Part shown: piece by piece, positions 34,628 to 48,600 of the stretch
How the letters are laid out: every line of letters starts with the position of its first letter
How positions within the stretch are numbered: position 1 is the first letter of the stretch
Source: Eunapius fragilis
Lineage: Eukaryota > Porifera > Demospongiae > Spongillida > Spongillidae
Length of the DNA: 64,000 bases
Assembly (NCBI GenBank): GCA_963681505.1
Contig: OY811973.1
Location: 6,736,673 to 6,800,672, forward strand
Direction: 5' to 3'
The notes under the pieces: generated by a model
What the model was told of the DNA's origin: nothing
Database searches by the model: none
What the model saw: only the letters and a program-made list of their open reading frames with translations
Program-made: the position numbers and the translations under genes

Positions 34628-36624
34628 GCATGCATGCATGCATACATACATTACATAGATATGTACATACACACATACATAAACAAATATGTACATACTA
34701 GCGTGTCCCCGTGAAAAATCACGGGCTAGCTAATTATTCATCTTGCTGTTATTCGTCTCACTATTGATTTGCCAGATGAACAGTTGGTCTACCTCCTAGC
34801 TCTTCTTTTTTTTAGTGTTTTACCCAATGTTGCATATATAATCTACCACCTGTTCTAACATACGGTTACTACGCAACCTCTATAACATGCCCGCGCAATT
34901 TCAGATAGTAACTACATGTTCTCGGCCTGTACGATGAGAATTGAGAGTGAACCATAACAGTGTTGCTTTTATTCTTTCTGCTTGTGATGACCTGTACAGG
35001 CATGCTGTAGGTTTTGTGGCAGGCATACATGGTTGCTAAGTACGCGTTGCTATGCACCTTTGTGGGAGGTGGTTGTTCCTATTGGTTGCTAGGTAAGGTA
35101 CGGATACCTAGTAACCAATAGGCGCTAGACGGGGTTTATAAATAGGTGATGATGCGGACGGACGTACGTACGTTGTAAATTATAGTATTAGATTACATAC
35201 ACATAAACACATACATACTCACATGTATAAACAGCACACACACACACCACACACAAGCATGCATAACACACATACCATATGTACACATACAAATGCGTAC
35301 ACATGCACAGTACAGCCGTACATTACATACGTATACATAAACACTTACACACACACATACGTATACATAAATACATATGTACAAACCACACACACACATA
35401 CATAACATAAACACACACACACATGCACACAAACATGCACATACCACATACACACATACATGTACGTAAAGACATACACATACATGTACACACATGCACA
35501 CACCTCATGCACATGCACACACCACATGCACACATACACCCATACATAACGTCCATGTGTACACACATTTAAAAAACACACATTTCATAACCTGACCTGA
35601 ATGAATGATGCCACTTTCCAACATGGAGAGCTCTTGCAGGTGCAGTGCTTAACAAGACCCTCACATAGATTATAGAAGCACCTCTTCTCTACAATAAATA
35701 GCTTCTGATCTTCGGGATTACTGTCACCAGTAAATATCCCTAAAAACGAACTTTATAATACATACGTTTTCAGTGTATATGTATACCTGATGTGTCTAGC
35801 AACGAACTAGCTTCCTGAAGCTGGTGGTGTACCCACGTCTACGGTTGGCGTTGGCGATGCAGTAAGCACGCGGTCAAGCAAGGCATTTAGGAAGCACAAC
35901 GTTTCCCGATGGAGCGGACCGTCAGGAAAAAGTAGCCTCTTTGCTGCATCGAGCCTGTCTTGAAAGGCATCTTTCTCTTGTTGAGAGGAAAACGTCACTT
36001 GAAGTCTCAATCTATGACGCGTCGCCATATTTTGATCAAAAGCACGTGTGCATGTGACTGTAGCAAATTTAGAATTATCGCTGCTAATTTATGTGGAAGA
36101 GTGCACATCGATATCACTAGTGAGTATTGGTTTGAAGGAATTTACAGACACCCCATGTTTCACACAGTTAAACAGACGCCATTTTTTGCCTCTCAATTTG
36201 GCCGCACGGCCGGCTGACCGCTTGCCAGGCAAGCGCTTTTTATTCGCCGACTCGTTTTTTAAGTCACTATAACCACCCAACAGTTAATGCTATTGACTTT
36301 CCTGAATCCATTAAGTTGTTCGTTAAATTTTCCTTGATCCGTTATAGAGATATGGCTGTGCAAGCTGAGTACATCTTTCACGCTCAATTTGCACCATTGT
36401 ACGGGCACGAATATTCAAGCTTCGTTGATAACCAGCCATACCAACGTGAGAGCGTATTCACATTAGTACACTACAACAATGTCATTTGATTTAAGCTGCA
36501 TTGCAGTAAACATGTATGACTCTTTAACGCTTCCCCCCGTCCCTTCCTGAAGGCTGCGTACGCCCATGATGTGTGGTGTTGTACTGTTATTCTGTAGATA
36601 AAGCAATATGGTGACGTGTAACAC

Positions 36625-36669
<45 letters not shown>

Positions 36670-39600
36670 AGTATAACATGGCCTGGGGTTGAGAATTGCC
36701 TGCTGTATTCACACTCCACAGCTGTCTGCCACCGTACAGTTGCCTGTTGTAGGTTATTATAGGTATATAAGTTTAATGTACAGGAGGGTGGGGGATGGGG
36801 GGAGTGGGTTGCAACCCCACTTTCATGTAAGGTTCATCCCGTTCTCCCGCTAACTAGAGCAACCTCCGCTGCTTCCCCCCCCCCCCCCCCCCCCCAACCC
36901 CTCCCCCCCCCTCCATGCTTTTTGTATCAGCCTTTATAGTCTAAACAATAACTGGATTGCTGCACTTACATAACTATAGTTGTATACGTACACTAGTAGA
37001 CCTTACATGTACCACGAGCCTCTAAATCGGTAATGCTAGCTAGTAATTATACTCATTACTTGAACTGTACTACTGTACTTATTGGGATTATCATTACTAG
37101 ACCTATCTTTAGAGATTGTAGCCTTATATGTGCTTCAAGATGCAGGCACGTTTTGAAGCCTCTACATATCTGTCATCCTTCATCTAAAGGAACAACATGT
37201 ACTAATTCCTGCATGTACAGGAATTACAGTTGATAACGTTCTCAGGTGATCAGCAAGGAATAACTACTAGTATAACATGGCCTGGGCTGGGGTCCACCTG
37301 ACAACTGCCTGCTGTATTTACACTCCACAGCTGTCTGCCATTGGGTTCACCATACAGTTGTCCGTTGATGTAACAATATGTTTACATCACAAGCCTATCC
37401 CACCCCCCCCCCCCCCCCCCCCCCCCCCCGCCCCCTGACAAGCCTAACCCTCCCTCTCTGCTTCTCTCCCCCTACCCCATAGTGTGGGAGAATTCTTCTG
37501 ACTTGTCCATTTTCAAGCCCCATCACAGCTGCAGCATTCCTGTCAAAAGTCAAGTAGAGTCAGCAAGAGAGAACACAATAGTGGGCAGGTCTGTAGCCAG
37601 CCAAGGTTACGGCTCATGACGCTGACATTGGAGCAAACAGTGTGATCACACATTGGAGCAAACAGTGTACTGACCTGATGAAGGTGTGGATAGTGACATG
37701 GTGAAGGTGTGGGTTTTGACATGATGAAGGTGTGGGTAGTGACATGGTGAAGGTGTGGGTTTTGACATGATGAAGGTGTGGGTAGTGACATGGTGAAGGT
37801 GTGGGTTTTGACATGGTGAAGGTGTGGGTAGTAACATGGTGAAGGTGTGGGTTGGGTAGTGACTTGGTGAAGGTGTGGGTAGTGACATGGTGAAGGTGTG
37901 GGTACTCATGGGGTACTCCTGCCCCTTGTCCCCAGTTTGGGTACAGGGACACAGGCTCGTGAGGTACTCCTGCACACACACCGCTTTTTGTATTGCGGGT
38001 TCCCAGTAAGGGTTTAACGGATCGGATCCGATTTCGGATATCCTATCCGAATGGCCAACGGATCGGATTCAGATTCGTTACATTTATCATTCAGATTGAT
38101 GTTCCAAAGTCGTATCAGATTCGGATTATAGCCCGCCCAATCCGATCGGATGCTAACACGTATATCTGATTATCCGATGGTCTGGGACCGAGGGAAAGCA
38201 GCCATTTTTTCCTTCCAGATTGCGTGCGTTTGTAATTTTGAAAGGCGGTTGACAGTGTGTGAAATAAACGTAGGCTTTTATTTCTTCTCATTTTTGTACT
38301 TAATGCTTTTGCTCTTTCTATTTTTTGTCACCGCCCTCTTCTAATTTGGGCATTTCCCACTTGCTCGCTTTATGCACATGTACTGAGTATATGGGTGTGT
38401 TTTTCTTTTACAAGCATTGGTTCATTTCTCACGTAGGTTCAAAAAAAGCTACCAGTACTCGCCTAGGCTTGACTTTTGTTACACGCGCGCGTATTTTGAC
38501 TAGAGATGGCACCGGTATAGATATGTCAGAAAGCTACAAGTTAATTAATTAAAAAAAATTTATCTTTGAGAAGTAATAGGACTGATCTGGCTTGTGTAAA
38601 AACAAGACACTGGATTTGGTAAGACCTCGTGCGACGAAAACTTGCTTGTTCAATTTAGCAGAACGGTTTTTATTGCATGCGCTTGATCAAAAAACGGTTA
38701 ACCGCGCCCAATGAGCCAATTCTACATAGGACCCACTACCTGGGTTCAGATATTCAGATATCCGATGGCCGTTATCTTCAGATTCAGATAATGTACCCAG
38801 GATCCGTTCGGTAATCAGATCAGATTCAGATACACGCCTTAACTAAACAGATCAGATCAGATTGTAATTCCAAATCTGATCTGATCTGATCTGTTAAAGC
38901 CTTAGTTCCCAGATTCCCCTTTTTGAAAATCCGCCCCTCTATAAAAAGGGGTGTACATGTGGGAGACTCAGCAGGCCTACCACCTCTACTTTCACCATCA
39001 TCACTGCACTCGTCACTATCATAGCCACCATCACCACCTTCAAAAGTGCAATTGCAATATACGATCGTACCTTTCGAACTCGTATGCGCAGAAATAACCA
39101 AGCCGAGCTCGTCTTCTGTTGTGTTACACGTCGAATAATAGGTGACCTTAAAATAACATACATGCATCATACGGCAGGGGGAGATACAGAATACTTGAGA
39201 AGGGGGGACCTGCGATGTGAAAGTGCCCTAGACGAAAAGCGGTGGGTGGAAGTGGTGGTGGTGGGGTGCTGTACACTTCAAGCCAGGTCCTGTACGGTAT
39301 GGTGAAGGTGACCTCATTTTGGGGAGGGAGAGAAACGATCAATTCCCCCCCCCCCCTCTCTGCATACGCACATGCAAATTGAACTAGTCGACATAAATAA
39401 GTTGTTGGATTAGAATAGAGCTCTAGCATGATCACGTGACATTGCCGTGGTTGTCAAGCTTGAATTATTCATACCATGTTTACGGCTTAAATCATGTGGC
39501 ATTGGTGTAGTGTACTAATCCAAATACACTCATGTGATGCTATGTGGGCGTGGGTTATCAATGATGCTTGAATATAAATGCACATACAATGGTGCAAATT

Positions 39601-42600
39601 GAGCGTGAAAGATGTACTTAGCTTGCACACCTATATCTCTGTAATGGATCAAGGAAAATTTAATGAACAGGATACATCAATGGATACAGGATCCCTCTAT
39701 GTACAAGTAAATAAAAACATTCTCTACGAGAATGGGATATAGGATTTGATTATGACATTGGTGGTGTAAAAAGCAAGGAAACAAGGTCTTATCAGAAGGA
39801 AAAATGTCATAGTCCTATATTTAGCACATTTCTAGGACATGTGTTGTTTGTGTGCTAAATATAGGACTATGACATTTTCCCTTCTGATAAGACCTTGTTT
39901 CCTTGCTTTTTACACCACCAATGTCATAATCAAATCCTATATCCCACCAACTTTCTCGTAGAGAATGTTTTTATTTACTTGTTTTCTTTTTTTTTTTTCA
40001 TACCCATTTAATTATACAAGACATTAGCCTCGTACCCAGACCGTCTATGACGTAAGCGATTATCGCTGTAAACAGTATAATCACTACGTCCGTACGTACC
40101 GTACTGACAAGACGTAATGGCGGAGAGAACTATTTGGCGGAGCCAAAACTATTTATTTTAACTAACTGGCGATTTATAATTGGCGGAAGTCTCAATCTTT
40201 AAATTTATGGCGATTTATAATTGGCGGAAATGAAATGATGAATGTTAGCGTAGCTGTTGATCATACTTCTATTTAGACTGAATAGGCCGAAGAGCACCTG
40301 CTGCCTCCGCAAAAGTGGCAGCCAGGGCTGCATCCTCCTCCTCATCCTCTGAAGCATCCCCATTGGAGCGAAGTTCGTCGTCAACCTCAGCATCAGAAAG
40401 ATCTGAATCGGATTCTGATTCAGATGCACCGTCATTGAATCGACTGGGTGCACGGGTCAGCCGTCGGGGACGTATACTGGTATCAGTTGAAGGCCCAGCT
40501 TCATCAATAACGTCTGGTATTACCAGGACAGTTGTTGTTGTTGTTGTTGATGTTGTTGCTGCCCTCCGCAGTCGCTCAGCGTTCTTTGGGCGACCCCGCG
40601 GCCTCTTAGGTTCTACAGCTTCCCTTGGCTCTGTGACCTTCTTTCGCTTTCCCGCCGTTTTTTTCTTTCCCTTCGCAGCTCGTAGGGGCAAAGGCTTCTT
40701 TGCTGCTTCTTGCCCTACAGCATGAGCGATCATGTCCCTCTCGATCCGGGTTCCTCCTGGCCTTACAGCTGCCCTGCCAACATCTTGAGCCCAATCAGGC
40801 TGGAGGATCTCTGCATGGGTACCTTCAGGCACACTGAGTAGTTCTTGTAGCTGTTGCTGCAGCTCCTCTGCAGCAACATCATCATCGATTCATTCTCTAG
40901 GGTGTCATAAGGCCCTGGTCCATTGTCTGCTACAAGTGGGGGCTGTTCATCAGCAGGATACAGCTGACCTGCAAAGGCCAACCTCACTGCCTCACGCTGA
41001 AAATCAGTGTTAAAGCACTGTAGAATACCAGCTTTCTCCCACGCGTTCTTTACGAGGATCCTGTCCTCACTGATTCTTTTAAAGGCATGTGCCAGAAACA
41101 TTGGGAGGAGGGGCTTCAAAACGGATATTCTGAGGTCAACAGTCTGATCATCAGGCGGCACCCCATCCTTAATCATGTTCATGTGCAAAGCCATGATGTA
41201 AGCTGCAAAGACAGCACGGAGTGCGTCCTTAAATGGTTTTTGAATCCCTACATCCATTGGTTGCAGGACACTAAAATGAAGTATACATTAAAAACTTATA
41301 AAATTCACACATGCTGATTTACCTGGTACAATTGGCCAGAATGAACTTTACAATCAGCCATGGAGCCTTGTGCTTTAGGTGGGTCAGGAAAGCCTCGCTG
41401 ATGTGGACACTCCAGACGTCAAGCAGATACACAGCTGCAATAGACAAATGGATACATGATGCATGAGGATGCAGCATGTACAATGCATGTATCTAGGAAT
41501 GTGTCATCATCAATGGTGGATGGTGTATTAGCACACCTGGGTAATCCTCAGGCAAGTTGAGCTTCCTCTTCACCTCCAGCAGATAGGGGAGATGAACAGT
41601 GTCAAAGAGAAGCTTGGATGTCTCAAGATTGGACCAGTGGTTGTCTGACCATGTAATGCTCCAACCCAAGTCGAGCAATAGTTGCAGTCTTCTTTTGGTG
41701 GCAGGCACTTTGTGGTCTTCCCCGTGAGCACAACCTGATATGGTAGGGAGGTGCCATCAGCTGCTGCTGCTGCAACCACTGTTACCTGAAAGGATGCAAC
41801 AAGTTAAATGATGAAAGAGTCATACGAAACGAAGACATTTCACAATGAAAAAACAAAAGCAAAAACACATGCATACCTGGCACTTGTCATCGATGCCCAA
41901 CAATCGAATAGCCTTTGCTCCCAAGCGTGCATACGTTCGCTTCCCCACAGGCACAAGCATGATACCAGTCTGGTCTGCATTCACAACTAACTCAGGAGGG
42001 ATGTTGTTGGTGTAGATGGTATGAGCGAGCTGCAGGAGCCACAGCCTGACCATCACCTCCCAGCCTTTTGGAAGCTTTTGAGCCTCCTTGGTTGCCACCC
42101 TGACCCTCAAGTTTAGCCGCCTAATGAGGCTCCTGATCCATGTTCGGCTGCACGTGAAGATGCCACCATTCTCCGCCAACAATCCCCTCCATGGAGATAT
42201 AATAATGTGGGCCTTGATGATGGGGTGCAAGGTTACAGAGGTAACTGCCACTGTAGGGTTGTCCACCTGCTGAAAAATCAGTTCTTCAATTTCTTTCACA
42301 AGGGATGTTGGGAGGGTCCAAGGGTGCTTCCATGCTGATGTAATCCGCAGGCCAGTTAGTGCTGCACCCCCCTCCAAGTGTGCTACTTTATGCGCCCGCA
42401 ACCAGTTCTCCAGTGTCTTCTCACTGAGCTTCGCAAAGGCATCGAAGTTCAGCTGCAGAAGAGTGGGATAACATTGTTTTAACAATGTAATGCTATTACT
42501 AACAAAAATAAGAGTGCTCTCTTACATTCAAGTGCACAGTGGTATCATTGACAGCACCCCAGGGCCCCAAAACTCCCCTGGCAGGCTGGCCATTGAAGCT

Positions 42601-45600
42601 CTTCATTGGGATGTTGAGCCAACCAGGGTATCTATGAGTGTGCCGCTCGATGGCAAGACTCTTTAAGTGTTGAGGCCATCTACCCAAACCACCAGCATAA
42701 GGGCCCCTCTTTCCCCGCTGAACAACTTTCCTGTCACCTGGCTCAATTGGACGTGTCATCTCAGCAAGGACAGTCCGAAGAAGCACAGCTCTCTTCGACA
42801 CCGGTCGTTGCAAGACCATTGCCTCTACTGGTCTGCTTTCTGCTACATGTACTTGCGTTACCATGACTGGAGGAGGTTCACCGGCCCGTAGCTCTCTGTT
42901 CTGCCGTGCCTGTCTCCGTTGTTCCTGCTGGTGGACGACTGCAGGATGAAGTCTGATGCTATGATCGTTGCTGACGACGATAGAAACCTCCTTAGGCACA
43001 GTTTTCAGTCCCACATCAAACAGAGTGCGCTGTTTTTTAATAGGTTGAACTGCTGTGAAGGTTGTAACAATCGTCATCGAAAGCGGGCTCCCAGGGGGAT
43101 TCGGGGGAGGATCCTCAGCAGAGAGAGTACCGGGGGTAGGATACAGCTCAGTGCCTTCCATGAATTGAACAGTATCAGATGTATAGCGGGGAGAAAGGAA
43201 CTATTTCGTATGGCCGACCCCCTACCGGGTATATAGTAGTACCGGTATGAACACTACTATGTCTGTGCATTGTACAATTACATGTACAGTAATCATTTAG
43301 CAGGGCAAGATTAAGAGCCATAGGTCTAGGGATACTTATACAATTATGTGCGTAATGTCCCTCCCCCCGCCCCCTTCCGCGACGATGTGGATCCGCTGAT
43401 AACATGTTGGCGGTAAAAATTTAATATTAAGTTAATGGCGGCACAGTTGGCGGAGCCTTCCGCCAAATAGTCGCCGCCAAAACGTCTTGTCAGTACGGTA
43501 TGGACGTAGTGTTTACAGCGATAATCGCCTACGTCATAGACGGTCTGGGTACGAGACTAACAAGACATAGGAGGCTGATAGTCGATTGTTTATCAAAGTA
43601 TTATATTATATAAAAGCGAGTCCTCCAGCCGATTCTGAAGCTATTGGTGAAATTTTCATCGCTTAGAAATGTTCCTGTCCTGAGTTATGCGTGGGCAAGA
43701 AGAAGGAGAAGAAGAAGAAGACGACCCGCCCCTTGTTCCGAGACTGGGTACGAGGACGGGCAGTACACTCTTGTTCTCAACAACCACGCGGTTCAGCGAC
43801 ATGAAACAAAAACGAAACTACTCATTTTTGACTTCTAGATCGATTGCTAAAACAAGCTACACGACCCGATCGTCGGGAGTGTTGTTACAGACGGGTCGCG
43901 TTATTTTAATGACATTCATAGTCGGGGTCAAATCCTATATGGAAGTTTCTAACGAAACTTCCGATAAACCATATTTAACTTTCCTGCTGGAAGATATGGT
44001 GGCTTTGAGAAGGGATATTGGACGTTGCAACAATGGCACAAAACTAATTCAAGACCCCAAAATCTATTTTACCATACAGAAATGGTGTAGTATGAAGTGT
44101 TGAGTATAATATTACCGTTGTGAGGTTGTAGCGATTTTTAAACATGATACATTTTATAATATGCGGGAGGTCCTACTCGACCCCATGTTCAATGAGTTGA
44201 ATAAAAAAGTAAGTACATGCACATGGAATAACATAATAAAGTAGTCTGTTCTTTCTGAACCTGATGACAGTCACCACCTCCACATTGCTACTTTCAGACC
44301 ATTCTAGAAAGCACACAATCATGACTGTCCACAAACATGAACTAATTCAACACTACATACCAATAGGTAATATTCTTTATTGCACATGACATTCCCATAA
44401 AAATGGTATTAACACATAAAAAAACATGTCTGTTCTTCCCATAGCAGCAGTTGATATGTAGTCACCACCTCCCCATTACTACTTTTAGACCACTTTACAT
44501 ACAAACTGCTCTCCTAATTACAAATACAATTAGTGTTGTATACCCCCAGCATGTACATGTACATGGCATGGACTAGCCATTTAGATAACACCTTGCATTG
44601 ATGCAAGACAATGAATAGAGTGTATTTGCTTGTTAGTACCTCACCACACCCTACATCACTCACTTTGTTCACATCAGCTCCTGCCTTTATAAGGATCTCC
44701 ACCACAGCTGTATGACCATTTTGAGCTGCCCAATACAGTGGTGTGTCCTACATATGGGAGGTGAGGGTAAAGAAAAGCAGTGCAATACACATGCATCAAT
44801 GAGGTGACAACATGTGGAATTAAACAATGCACTGATTGTTGTTCACATTCACAGTGATTTTTGTTCATACCCAAATCACTGAAATCACTGTGAATATTAT
44901 GTTTTTGCTATCATAAGGATATGATAGTCTGGCAGTATTAATGAGACCAAAGAATTGGTTTTGTCCTCATGAGGAAACAAGCAACTTAAAAACATTCTCT
45001 ACGAGAAAGTTGGTGGTATATAGGATTTGAAGGCAATTGGTGGTGTAAAAAGCAGGGAAACAAGGTCTTAATAGAAGGGAAAATGTAATAGTCCTATAAA
45101 TAGCACATTTCTAGGGCATGTGTTGTTTGTGTGCTAAATATAGGACTGTTACATTTTCCCTTCTGATAAGACCTTGTTTCCTTGCTTTTTACATCACCAA
45201 TTGCCTTCAAATCTAATATACCACCAACTTTCTTATAGAGAATGTTTTAGTTACTTGTACCTAATTTTGTTTAGATGACAATGTGGCAGATTTACCTTCT
45301 TGAGAATTCTGTGCTTATTATTAACAGCCTAATGTACCCCTCTCCCTTGCGATATCCATAAATAAATCAGCTGCGCGTTATTAAGGATTGCAATATGATG
45401 AGTATGCATATGGTATAGTAACTGCTACGATGATACCCCATACAAATGCGATGGTACAACAGGCATTTGATGATAAAATGAACGTGTTACAGCTCCTTCA
45501 AAAAGCACCATTATAATGAGGTGGTGGTGCATCAAGGCACAATGGATTTTGTTGGTTTATGGTATAGTCTAATTATGGACCCTAATGTCCAGCTGAAAAG

Positions 45601-48600
45601 GGCTGAGCACAGGACAGTCCAACAAAGAAATTATTAACACATTAATACATGACGATTACACATGTCTGTTCTATCAGCTTAGTGATGGTCATATGCAGGT
45701 CAAAGCAGTACATACGTACATTATCAATAAGCTAATTCTTTTACTAGTTTCTTGGTTTTTACATACTTTTTGAGCACTCTAAATGAAAGCTACTCAATCA
45801 TTAATACAAATCCTGTCCACATGCATAACTTACCTGCTGATGATGGATGAGTGACATTCACAGATGTCATATGCAGGAAAGATACAAAGGCTATTAGCTA
45901 TTAACAAGTATACAAGACACTCCGGTATAATTTTACACTAAGTCCATTTGGATAAATATAATAATTACTACTCACATACATGTATTGCATGAAAAAATAT
46001 AGGATTGATGTAATTATGCAGCCTGTTATTAAAGAACCTGATGAATGATTTATATGTAGTCACCACCTCCCCATTGCTACTTTTAGACCACTCTATATAC
46101 AAACAACTCAATCATCAATACAAATACTGTACACACGCATAACTTACCATCTGATGATGGATGAGTACGATTCACATAATGAAAAGAAAGAGAAATTGTC
46201 AATGTGTAGACCAGAGTTCTTTGTATTTCTACAGCATATAAATGTAACAGAAGTTATTAACCAATTAACATGGTTGCTAAACATGTACTAAATTAATACT
46301 ACATACAAATGAATTAATACAATACTTCATGCACACTGAGTGGCCATAGATTTTGTGGACAAAAAGCATACCTCTTGAAATTTAGAAAAAGTGGCTTGAG
46401 CTACATGTATGCACTGACATGATAGTATGAAAATACTTCATGCACACTGAGTGGCCATACACTTTGTGGACAAAAGGCATACCTCTTGGAATATTGAAAT
46501 AGTGGTTTGAGTCGTGTTAACTAGAACATGTACGCACTGACATGATAGTATGAAAATGGTAAAATGCCTATCTACTATTTAGTTTGTTTGGTGGTGGAAC
46601 TGCTTCTATAATCCAGGGTGCAATGGATATGTTGTGCTCTTTGACAATAGAGAGGGGCTTGTCTTGCTGTGGTATATTGATGGAGGGGTGTTAAATCTGG
46701 CATGGATAGACTCTGCCCCATATTCTCCCAGCCTGCACCCGTCCACCTTGCCCAAAGGGACAGTATGCATGAGTACCATGATGATTGGTGGTGCTGGTTT
46801 TAGTACTGATGGCAATAAAGGTATAACCATGAAACAGCAAGGGATACAACTGAAGGCTTCAAACTGACCATACAAAGCGCCCTACAATAAAAGTGTGGCT
46901 TCATCTGAATGGTGTTTCTGTATCAGAAGATTTGCTAGAAACTTCCATATAGGATTTGACCCATCTATGAATCTCATAAAAAATATGCGATCTGTCTCTA
47001 ATAAGACTCCCGACAGTCGGATCGTTTAGCTTGTTATAGCAATCCAACTAGAAGTCAAAAATGAGCAGTTCTGTCTTTGTTAGATGTCACAGAACCGTGT
47101 GGTTGTAGAGAACAAAAGGGTACTGCCCGTCCTCGTACCCTGTCCCGGAACATGGTCTCCTTCTCTTTCTTCTTGGCAACGCATAACTCGGGATAGGAAC
47201 ACTTTTAAACAATGAAAATTTCACCAATAGCTTCAGAATAGGCTGGAAGAGCCGCTTTCATATAAAATAGTCAATGTTATATTTTGGTAAACAATCGACT
47301 ATACGGTCTATGTAAGACGCATAATTAGATAACTTGTAAGACGTAATTTAAAAATAAATGTTTGTATAAATAGTGAACAACTAGAGTAATCGCTTTGGTG
47401 CTTCAATCGTCGTTTGATATAACCTCTTTTGTTAGTGAAGTTGTTTATCTCAAAATGCCTTCACGTCAGGAAAAGAAACTAGCGAAACGAGCTTTCGAAA
47501 TACCTTCAAGTTCGAGACGATGTTTTAGAATCGGCACGGGCATCCTACAGCAATAGAAAAACATAATATTCACAGTGATTTCAGTGATTTGGGTATGAAC
47601 AAAAATCAAGGAAACAAGCAACTTAAAAACATTCTCTACGAGAAAGTTGGTGGTATATAGGATTTGAAGGCAATTGGTGGTGTAAAAAGCAGGGAAACAA
47701 GGTCTTAATAGAAGGGAAAATGTAATAGTCCTATAAATAGCACATTTCTAGGGCATGTGTTGTTTGTGTGCTAAATATAGGACTGTTACATTTTCCCTTC
47801 TGATAAGACCTTGTTTCCTTGCTTTTTACATCACCAATTGCCTTCAAATCTAATATACCACCAACTTTCTTATAGAGAATGTTTTAGTTACTTGTACCTA
47901 ATTTTGTTTAGATGACAATGTGGCAGACTTACCTTCTTGAGAATTCTGTGCTTATTATTTACAGCCTAATGTACCCCCTCTCCCTGGCGATATCCATAAA
48001 TAAATCAGCTGCGTGTTATTAAGGATTGCAATATGATGAGTATGCATATGGTATAGTAACTACTACGATGATACCCCATATAAATGCGATGGTACAACAG
48101 GCATTTGATGATAAAATGAACGTGTTACAGCTCCTTCAAAAAGCACCATTATAATGAGGTGGTGGTGCATCAAGGCACAATGGATTTTGTTGGTTAATGG
48201 TATAGTCTAATTATGGACCCTTATGTCCAGCTGAAAAGGGCTGAGCACAGGACAGTCCAACAAAGAAATTATAAACACATTAATACATGACGATTACACA
48301 TGTCTGTTCTATCATCATCTAGAGGCTTGGTGATGGTCAAAGCAGTACATACGTAGTTATCCTTATTAAAGCAATTTTTTTACTGGTTACTTGGTTTTAA
48401 CATACTTTTTGAGCACTCCAAATGAAAGCTACTCAATCATCAATACAAATCCTGCCCACATGCATAACTTATCCACTGATGATGGACAAGTGGAATTCAC
48501 AGATGTCATATGCAGGAAAGAAACAAAGGCTATTAACAAGTATGCAAGACACTCAGGTTAGATAAATATATACTATCATACATACGTAGTAAGGCGCTAT

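Larger units (their letters stand above)
33024..36028 (-). pseudogene. Multi-exon transposase-like gene with acidic tail, frameshifted
   Basis: Minus-strand exons with GT-AG borders: 36028-about 35770 (MATRHRLRLQVTF...), 35739-35597 (CFYNLCEGLVKHCTC), 34411-34308 (FECQHCHTSRTWASS), about 34254-34149 (LIHAFTCAGMLPQQF), about 34076-33980 (SMQDAIEMVKALPHY), about 33943-33895 (WVMTDARHDSTSNAFH), 33809-33714 (GISTVSRAEHHVAQTREIV), about 33660-33640, 33573-33452 (RIESFNHQLLTYL, MRMNLAVLDW) and more. The last block (about 33195-33024) is an Asp-rich acidic tail ending EDIVEDEM. The D in MTDARHDS and the E in RIESFNH could be catalytic residues of a DDE-type transposase (inference). Frame breaks occur near 35820 and near 34210, and the segment between 33714 and 33640 looks shortened. 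Confidence 0.5.

Noticed and set aside
35193..35581. Cys/Val/Met-rich frames resembling secreted cysteine-rich peptides
   Set aside because: They are products of CA/TG microsatellite translation on either strand.
37543..37981. Three overlapping His/Thr/Pro-rich minus-strand frames
   Set aside because: They are frames of the 23-bp minisatellite with no codon preference or boundaries.
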